In this document: one piece after another, positions 58,959 to 64,000 of the stretch | Layout: every line of letters begins with the position of its first letter | How positions within the stretch are numbered: the first letter of the stretch is position 1 | Assembly: GCF_003634045.1 (NCBI RefSeq) | Contig: NZ_RBIM01000002.1 | Span: 310,001-374,000 of the forward strand | Direction: 5' to 3' | Source of the DNA: Maricaulis maris | Lineage (GTDB): Bacteria; Pseudomonadota; Alphaproteobacteria; Caulobacterales; Maricaulaceae | Length of the DNA: 64,000 bases | Program-made: the position numbers and the translations under genes | Notes under the pieces: generated by a model | What the model was told of the DNA's origin: nothing | The model's database searches: none | What the model saw: the letters and a program-made list of their open reading frames with translations, nothing else

Positions 58959-60386
58959 ATGACACTCAAGGCATGGATGCCAGCGCTTGCGGCCACCGCC
59001 GTGATCGGCCTGGCAGCGTGCAGTGCCGGAAGCGGATCGAATGATTCGGGTACTGACGCGTCGGAAACGGACATTGTCCGGCACAGCCTCGATCCTTATC
59101 CGTCGACCTATGCACCGCGGCCCAGCGGCGTCACCCTGATCCAGGGTGCGACGGTGCTGGATGGGATCGGTGGCGAAATCGAAAACGGCGATGTACTGAT
59201 CGAGAATGGTCGCATCGCCGCGGTCGGAACCGGTCTGGAAGCCCCCGAGGGCGCGACGGTGATCGATGCCACCGGGCGCTATGTCACGCCCGGCGTGATC
59301 GACATCCACTCCCATCTCGGCGCCTACCCCTCGCCGAGTGTCGGTGCCCACAGCGATGGCAATGAGGCGACCCAGCCCGTGACGTCCGAAGTGTGGGTCG
59401 AACACAGTGTCTGGCCGCAAGACCCCGGTTTTGAGGCCGCCCTGGCGGGCGGCGTGACCACGCTGCATGTCTTGCCCGGCTCGGCCAACCTGTTTGGCGG
59501 ACGCGGTGTCACACTGCGCAATGTTTCCGGTCGCACTGTCCAAGAGATGAAATTCCCCGACGCGCCCTACACGCTGAAAATGGCGTGCGGCGAGAACCCG
59601 TCCCGCGTCTATGGCAATCGCGGCCAGTCGCCAGCGACGGACATGGGCAATATGGCCGGCTACCGGGCGGCCTGGATCCGCGCCGCAGACTATCGCGACA
59701 GCTGGCACGAATACTGGGAAGCGGCCGAGAATGGCGAGGATGGCGACGCGCCCACCCGCGATCTCGAACTGGAAACCCTGATGGGTGTGCTCGACGGCGA
59801 AATCCTGATCCAGATGCATTGCTACCGCGCCGACCAGATGGCGCAAATCATGGATTTGTCTCAGGAGTTTGGCTATCAGGTCACCACTTTCCACCACGCG
59901 GTGGAAGCTTATAAAATTCCGGACCTCCTCGCCGAGAACGGCACCTGTGCCGCTGTGTGGGCTGACTGGGGCGGCTTCAAGATGGAAGCCTATGACGCGG
60001 TGCGCGAAAACCTCGCCATGACCCACGCCAACGGCGCCTGTGCGATGATCCATTCGGACAGCGATATGGGTATCCAACGCCTCAACCAGGAAGTCGCAAA
60101 GGCACTCGGCGATGGCCGTCGGGCCGGTCTCGACATCAGCGATGGCGAGGCTTGGGCTTGGCTGTCCTCGAACCCGGCCCACGCGCTTGGTATTGCCGAT
60201 CAGACCGGCAGCCTTCAGCCGGGTCTGCGGGCCGATGTCGTGCTGTGGTCCGGCAATCCCTACTCCACCTATACACGGGCCGACCAGGTCTGGATCGACG
60301 GCGCGATGAGCTTTGATCGTCGTGACGAAAGCCAGCAGCCGGTTCGTGACTTCATGCTCGGCCAGCCCGGCGAGGGAGAAGACTGA
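58959..60386 (+). CDS. Amidohydrolase, predicted lipoprotein
   Basis: A 475-residue metal-dependent hydrolase of the imidazolonepropionase-like group. The N-terminus is a lipoprotein signal (ATAVIGLAAC, lipobox Cys at residue 21) followed by a Ser/Gly/Asp linker. Metal residues are present: HSH in GVIDIHSHLG, later FHHAVEAY and the Asp of MIHSDSD. The beta-sandwich ends with GLRADVVLWSGNPYS. It probably acts on peptides or cyclic amides at the membrane. The stop TGA shares its last A with the ATG of the next gene. Confidence 0.88.
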   Translation: MTLKAWMPALAATAVIGLAACSAGSGSNDSGTDASETDIVRHSLDPYPSTYAPRPSGVTLIQGATVLDGIGGEIENGDVLIENGRIAAVGTGLEAPEGATVIDATGRYVTPGVIDIHSHLGAYPSPSVGAHSDGNEATQPVTSEVWVEHSVWPQDPGFEAALAGGVTTLHVLPGSANLFGGRGVTLRNVSGRTVQEMKFPDAPYTLKMACGENPSRVYGNRGQSPATDMGNMAGYRAAWIRAADYRDSWHEYWEAAENGEDGDAPTRDLELETLMGVLDGEILIQMHCYRADQMAQIMDLSQEFGYQVTTFHHAVEAYKIPDLLAENGTCAAVWADWGGFKMEAYDAVRENLAMTHANGACAMIHSDSDMGIQRLNQEVAKALGDGRRAGLDISDGEAWAWLSSNPAHALGIADQTGSLQPGLRADVVLWSGNPYSTYTRADQVWIDGAMSFDRRDESQQPVRDFMLGQPGEGED

Positions 60387-61657
60387 TGAAAACCCTGATT
60401 CCCGCACTCGCCCTGGCACTCGCCAGCGCCGCTCCCGGCTTGGCACAGAGCTATGCCGTCACCAATGGCCGCGTTGTCACCAATACCGACCAGGGCATCA
60501 TCGCCAATGGCACGGTTCTGATCCGTGACGGCAATATCGTTGCGGTCGGAACAGACGTGACCATTCCCGCCGACACCGATGTGATCGACGCCAATGGCGG
60601 CTGGATCACGCCGGGCCTGTTTGCACCGGTCACCCAGATCGGCCTGATCGAAGTCGCGCTGGAAGGCTCCACGACCGATGCCGGCGCCAATGACTCGCCC
60701 TATTCGGTTGCGCTTGATGTCAGCGATGGTTTCAACCCGGCCGGCACCCACATCGCAGCCACCCGCGTTCGCGGGGTGACCCGGGCAGCGATCTATCCCT
60801 CGACCGGCCACAATATCTTTGCCGGGCACGGCGCCTTGGTCGAAACGAGCGGCGCCGCCGATTCGATCTTCAACAGCGGCAGCTTCGTCTACGCCGATCT
60901 CAGCCAGTCCGGCGCATCGACAGCGGGTGGGTCGCGCCCCGCAGCCTGGGCCTATCTGGAAGCCGCCTTCAATGATGCCCGCGGCTATCCCGGTCGTTTC
61001 TCGGCCGACCATGAAGGCGACGCCCTCAACCGTTATGACGCACAGGCCTTGCTGCCGGTCGTTCGTGGCCGGGTGCCGCTGGTGCTGAATATCGACCGCG
61101 CCGCTGACCTGCGCCGGGCCATCCGCTTCCAGGCGGACAATGCCCCGGTCCAGATCATCATTGATGGTGGCGCCGAGGCCTGGCTGGTCGCCGATGAATT
61201 GGCAGCAGCCGGCATTCCGGTCCTGCTCGACCCGCTGCGTAATCTCCCGGCCTCCTTCGACGAGATCGCCGCGACCCTGAGCGGTGCCCAACGCCTGCAC
61301 GATGCCGGTGTTGTCGTGGCCTACACGACGCAGACTTCGGACGGGTATTACAATGCCCGCCTGATCACCCAGCATGCCGGCAATGCCGTTGCCAATGGCG
61401 TTGCCTGGGACCAGGCCTTCCGCTCCATCACCCTCACCCCGGCCGAAATCTATGGAATGGGGGACCGTTATGGTGCTCTGGCCACGGGTTATGCCGGTGA
61501 CGTTGTTGTGTGGGACGGTGACCCGCTAGAAGTGATGAGTTCGCCGCTAGCGGTATTGATTGACGGCGAGGCGACCGCGATGGATTCGCGGCAATCGCGC
61601 CTGCGGGACCGTTACATCAATATCACGGACGAGACGCCATTCGCCTATCGGCGATAG
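60386..61657 (+). CDS. Amidohydrolase-fold protein lacking metal ligands
   Basis: A 423-residue exported homologue (signal peptide MKTLIPALALALASAAPGLA). It keeps the amidohydrolase frame: N-terminal YAVTNGRVVTNTDQG and VLIRDGNIVAVG, and C-terminal YAGDVVVWDGDPLEVMSS. The HxH motif is replaced (WITPGLFAPVTQIG, where the intact neighbour has VIDIHSHLG) and the HSDSD region reads YTTQTSD. It is probably non-catalytic alone and may form a heteromer with the lipoprotein encoded by the preceding gene, with which it is translationally coupled. Confidence 0.85.
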   Translation: MKTLIPALALALASAAPGLAQSYAVTNGRVVTNTDQGIIANGTVLIRDGNIVAVGTDVTIPADTDVIDANGGWITPGLFAPVTQIGLIEVALEGSTTDAGANDSPYSVALDVSDGFNPAGTHIAATRVRGVTRAAIYPSTGHNIFAGHGALVETSGAADSIFNSGSFVYADLSQSGASTAGGSRPAAWAYLEAAFNDARGYPGRFSADHEGDALNRYDAQALLPVVRGRVPLVLNIDRAADLRRAIRFQADNAPVQIIIDGGAEAWLVADELAAAGIPVLLDPLRNLPASFDEIAATLSGAQRLHDAGVVVAYTTQTSDGYYNARLITQHAGNAVANGVAWDQAFRSITLTPAEIYGMGDRYGALATGYAGDVVVWDGDPLEVMSSPLAVLIDGEATAMDSRQSRLRDRYINITDETPFAYRR

Positions 61658-61675
61658 GGGATCAGCCTTGTTGCG

Positions 61676-61703
61676 TTGACTTGCAGCGGGGCCTCCTTAT
61701 TTT
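61676..61703 (+). promoter_or_regulatory. Predicted promoter of the helicase at 61770
   Basis: TTGACT (61676-61681) and TATTTT (61698-61703) are 16 nt apart. Transcription would begin near 61709-61712, just before a strong hairpin. Confidence 0.5.
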
Positions 61704-61715
61704 GCGCTCACCAAG

Positions 61716-61745
61716 CGGCCGCGCCACTACGGCGCGGCCGTACGT
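61716..61745 (+). terminator. Leader hairpin before the helicase gene
   Basis: CGGCCGCGCC (61716-61725) - ACTAC - GGCGCGGCCG (61731-61740), followed by TACGTTTTC. It could terminate the amidohydrolase transcript, or, as the promoter above lies before it, form a hairpin at the very 5' end of the helicase mRNA. Confidence 0.55.
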
Positions 61746-61769
61746 TTTCTGGTCAAACAAAAGGACGCC

Positions 61770-63293
61770 ATGACGTTCGCAGAACTGGGTCTGAGCCCGA
61801 AACTACTCGAAGCCATCGAACAAGCTGGCTATAGCGAACCGACCCCGATCCAGGCCGGCGCCATTCCTGCGGCGCTTGCCGGGAAAGATGTGCTTGGCAT
61901 TGCCCAGACCGGTACCGGCAAGACTGCGTCCTTCACCCTGCCCCTGATCGAGCGCCTGTCGCGCGGCCGCGCCAAGGCGCGCATGCCCCGCTCACTGATC
62001 ATTGCGCCGACCCGCGAACTCGCCGCCCAGTGCGCCGAGAATTTCGAGACCTATTCCAAGGGGCAGCGGCTTTCGATGGCGCTGCTGATCGGCGGCGTCG
62101 CCTTTGGCCCGCAAGAGGAAATCCTCAACAAGGGTGCCGACGTCCTGATTGCGACGCCGGGCCGCCTGCTTGACCATTTCGGTCGCGGCAAGCTCTTGAT
62201 GACCGGCGTACAGATGCTGGTGGTCGATGAAGCCGACCGCATGCTGGACATGGGATTCATTCCCGACCTCGAAAAAATCTTCTCGCTGGTCCCGCCGCCG
62301 CCGCGCCGCCAGACACTGTTCTTCTCGGCCACCATGCCGAAGGAGATCCAGAGCCTGGTCGACCGTTTCCTGCGCGATCCTGAGCGTGTCGAAGTGTCGC
62401 GACCGGCCCAGACCGGCGCCAATATCACCCAATTGATGGTTCGCTTGACCGACAGCTCGGCCAAGGCCAAGCGCGCCGCCCTGCGGCTCGCCATGGCGCG
62501 TGAAGGCGTCCGCAACGGCATCATTTTCTCGAACCGCAAGCGCGATGTTGACGTGGTTGCCCGCTCGCTGCAGCGCCACGGTTTCTCCGCCGCCCCGATC
62601 CATGGTGACCTCGACCAGTCGGCACGCACCGCGACCCTGGCCGATTTCAAGGCCGGCACCCTGCGCTTCCTCGTCGCCTCGGATGTGGCCGCACGCGGCC
62701 TCGACATTCCCGATGTCAGCCATGTGTTCAATTACGACATGCCGCATCACGCCGACGACTATGTCCACCGCATCGGTCGCACCGGCCGCGCCGGCAAATC
62801 CGGCGAATCGATCACGATTTTTGCGCCCGGCGACGAAAAGTCGCTGTCGGCGGTGGTAAAGCTCATCAAGCAGGAGATTCCCGAGCTCACGCTTGATGGT
62901 CTCAACGACGCGTCTTCCGACGTCGGCGCCGGCTCGTCCGGCGGACGGTCTTCGTCCGGTCGTGGTAGCACGCGCAAAGGTCCCGAGAGCTCCGGGCGAT
63001 CACGACGTTCGCGATCAGGCAAGTCCGAAACAGCCGAACAGCCTCCCGCGGACGCGCAACCGGCGTCGGCCGCCACGCCAAGCGAACCGGTTGAGTCTAC
63101 TAAAGAAACCAAGCCGGCATCCGCAACCGACAACCGCCCGCCCCGCGCCAAACGCAACACGGACGATGCAAGCGAAGGCCATCGCAGATCGTCGCGCAAG
63201 CCGGGTCAAAAACGAGAACGCGGCTCGGATTCGGACCGGTCCGTGGTCGGCTTCGGTGACCATGTTCCCAGCTTCATGAACGCTGACCGTTAG
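61770..63293 (+). CDS. DEAD-box RNA helicase with long disordered tail
   Basis: A 507-residue RNA helicase: Q motif PTPIQAGAIPAAL, Walker A AQTGTGKT (about 47-54), PTRELAAQ, VVDEADRMLDMGF, FSATMPKEI, RGLDIPDVSHV and HRIGRTGRAGKSGES. After about residue 375 the sequence becomes low-complexity (Ser/Gly/Arg, then Ala/Pro/Thr/Glu) to the end. It is distinct from the helicase at 25186 (different tail and N-terminus), so the genome has at least two RhlE-like proteins. Confidence 0.92.
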   Translation: MTFAELGLSPKLLEAIEQAGYSEPTPIQAGAIPAALAGKDVLGIAQTGTGKTASFTLPLIERLSRGRAKARMPRSLIIAPTRELAAQCAENFETYSKGQRLSMALLIGGVAFGPQEEILNKGADVLIATPGRLLDHFGRGKLLMTGVQMLVVDEADRMLDMGFIPDLEKIFSLVPPPPRRQTLFFSATMPKEIQSLVDRFLRDPERVEVSRPAQTGANITQLMVRLTDSSAKAKRAALRLAMAREGVRNGIIFSNRKRDVDVVARSLQRHGFSAAPIHGDLDQSARTATLADFKAGTLRFLVASDVAARGLDIPDVSHVFNYDMPHHADDYVHRIGRTGRAGKSGESITIFAPGDEKSLSAVVKLIKQEIPELTLDGLNDASSDVGAGSSGGRSSSGRGSTRKGPESSGRSRRSRSGKSETAEQPPADAQPASAATPSEPVESTKETKPASATDNRPPRAKRNTDDASEGHRRSSRKPGQKRERGSDSDRSVVGFGDHVPSFMNADR

Positions 63294-63333
63294 GGGCGTC
63301 GGTTCGAAGTCAGTCCCCGACCGACGTGCAGTT

Positions 63334-63357
63334 GCTCATATTCCATGAGCGATTTTT
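63334..63357 (+). terminator. Possible helicase terminator
   Basis: GCTCAT-ATTCC-ATGAGC, a 6-bp stem followed by GATTTTTA, 41 nt after the stop at 63293. Weak stem. Confidence 0.4.
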
Positions 63358-63438
63358 ACCACTTCTTTCCCTTTGCGGGGTAGCGTCCCCCTTAACCGCT
63401 GGGCGAAGTCATTCGCCTCCGCAGGAAAGGACTTTCTG

Positions 63439-64000
63439 GTGAACGGTCGACTGCTTGGAAAAGAAGGACGTGAGTTCGCGCTCAAAGCGCTTGATCTCAT
63501 GGATCAATTCGGCATCGCGCCGACCCCCGAGAATTACGCGGTGTGGGTCTGCTTCGCCAGTGACACCAATCCGGAGCTTTGCGAAACCCTGCGCGGTCAT
63601 GTTGAAGCCGGCGATGCCTTCAGCGAGACCCTGAACGCCGAATTGTTCGAGCAGTATTTCCAGTGGAAGGCTATCCAGGACGCGATTCTGGAGAGCGGTG
63701 GAGTCATGTGCCGCGAATTGGGCGCAGTCCAGGAAACGCTCGAAGCCGCCGAACGTGATACGCTTGCCTATGGCAAGGCCCTTGAAGGCGCCAGCCATGA
63801 ACTGATCGCCAGCCCTGATGCCCAAGGCATGAAACGTCTGGTCGAGGGCCTCGTCTCGGCGACCGCGCGCATGCAACGGCGCAGCCAGGCGTTGGAAGAT
63901 CGCCTGCAAGCGACCTCGAATGAAGTGACCCAGTTGCGCTCGCATCTGGAGAAAGTTCGCGAAGAAGCGATGACTGATGCCCTCACCGGCATCGCCAATC
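63439..64000 (+). CDS. GGDEF domain protein (3' end outside window)
   Basis: The first 187 codons are visible. The start is a GTG at 63439 with an AGGAAAGGA ribosome site seven bases before. The first 130 residues are a helical region with TPENYAVWVCFAS; residues about 145-178 look like a coiled coil (QRRSQALEDRLQATSNEV). The last visible residues, MTDALTGIAN, are the opening motif of a GGDEF (diguanylate cyclase) domain. Activity cannot be judged because the GGDEF signature itself is beyond the window. Confidence 0.82.
   Translation, partial: MNGRLLGKEGREFALKALDLMDQFGIAPTPENYAVWVCFASDTNPELCETLRGHVEAGDAFSETLNAELFEQYFQWKAIQDAILESGGVMCRELGAVQETLEAAERDTLAYGKALEGASHELIASPDAQGMKRLVEGLVSATARMQRRSQALEDRLQATSNEVTQLRSHLEKVREEAMTDALTGIAN

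Overview
The window reads as chromosomal core DNA of a GC-rich aerobic alphaproteobacterium. The complete nuoA-N operon runs on into birA, coaX, rnj and mce. It also carries clpP-clpX-lon behind tig, glnB-glnA, a bifunctional chorismate mutase/prephenate dehydratase and DUF1467/DUF1203/DUF599 proteins. Two AbgT-type transporters and a TonB-free set of exported peptidase/amidohydrolase genes suggest a marine Hyphomonadaceae/Maricaulis-like member of the Caulobacterales side of the class. That placement is an inference from gene content and protein style, not from a marker tree.

Layout. 1-3335: a truncated ferritin-like diiron protein diverging from a DUF1203 gene, then an AbgT transporter. 3406-21906: one uninterrupted minus-strand block, transcribed nuoA-B-C-D-E-F-G-H-I-J-K-L-M-N, birA, coaX, rnj, mce, DUF1467; most junctions overlap by 4 nt or are separated by fewer than 20 nt. 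22166-25164: an orphan membrane protein, a DUF599 protein and a second AbgT transporter. 25186-28767: a DEAD-box helicase, a second ferritin-like metal protein, tRNA-Asp and an arsI-arsR pair. 28824-32000: biotin genes bioA and, divergently, bioF-bioD. 32056-40774: tRNA-Val, a TetR regulator, pheA with an apparent translational attenuator, lon, clpX, clpP and tig. 40958-48569: tRNA-Leu, a degenerate EAL-like protein, a TPMT-family methyltransferase, MATE, maeB and nnrDE. 48700-64000: glnB-glnA, an autotransporter, parE, an exported M14 peptidase, a pair of amidohydrolase-fold proteins, a second DEAD-box helicase and the start of a GGDEF protein.

How it fits together. Complex I, its co-transcribed biotin ligase and pantothenate kinase, methylmalonyl-CoA epimerase, malic enzyme and the biotin genes form a respiratory and acyl-CoA metabolism core. 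Tig, ClpP, ClpX and Lon form the usual protein-quality block. GlnB and GlnA are the nitrogen-control pair.

The most interesting signals are regulatory. (1) An identical-type palindrome, GTGAAC-N3-GTTCAC, lies in the promoters of two ferritin-like metalloprotein genes 26 kb apart. (2) A 23-codon leader peptide with Phe at positions 7, 8 and 12 is followed by a perfect terminator hairpin directly in front of pheA. (3) A good Fur-type box lies upstream of the iron-sulfur-rich nuo operon. (4) Twin operators lie before arsR. Protein oddities are a Lys/Ala/Pro tail on trigger factor, a His/Asp-rich insert in NuoL, and an amidohydrolase homologue without metal ligands encoded directly behind an intact one. 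No mobile element, CRISPR array, rRNA or prophage was seen.
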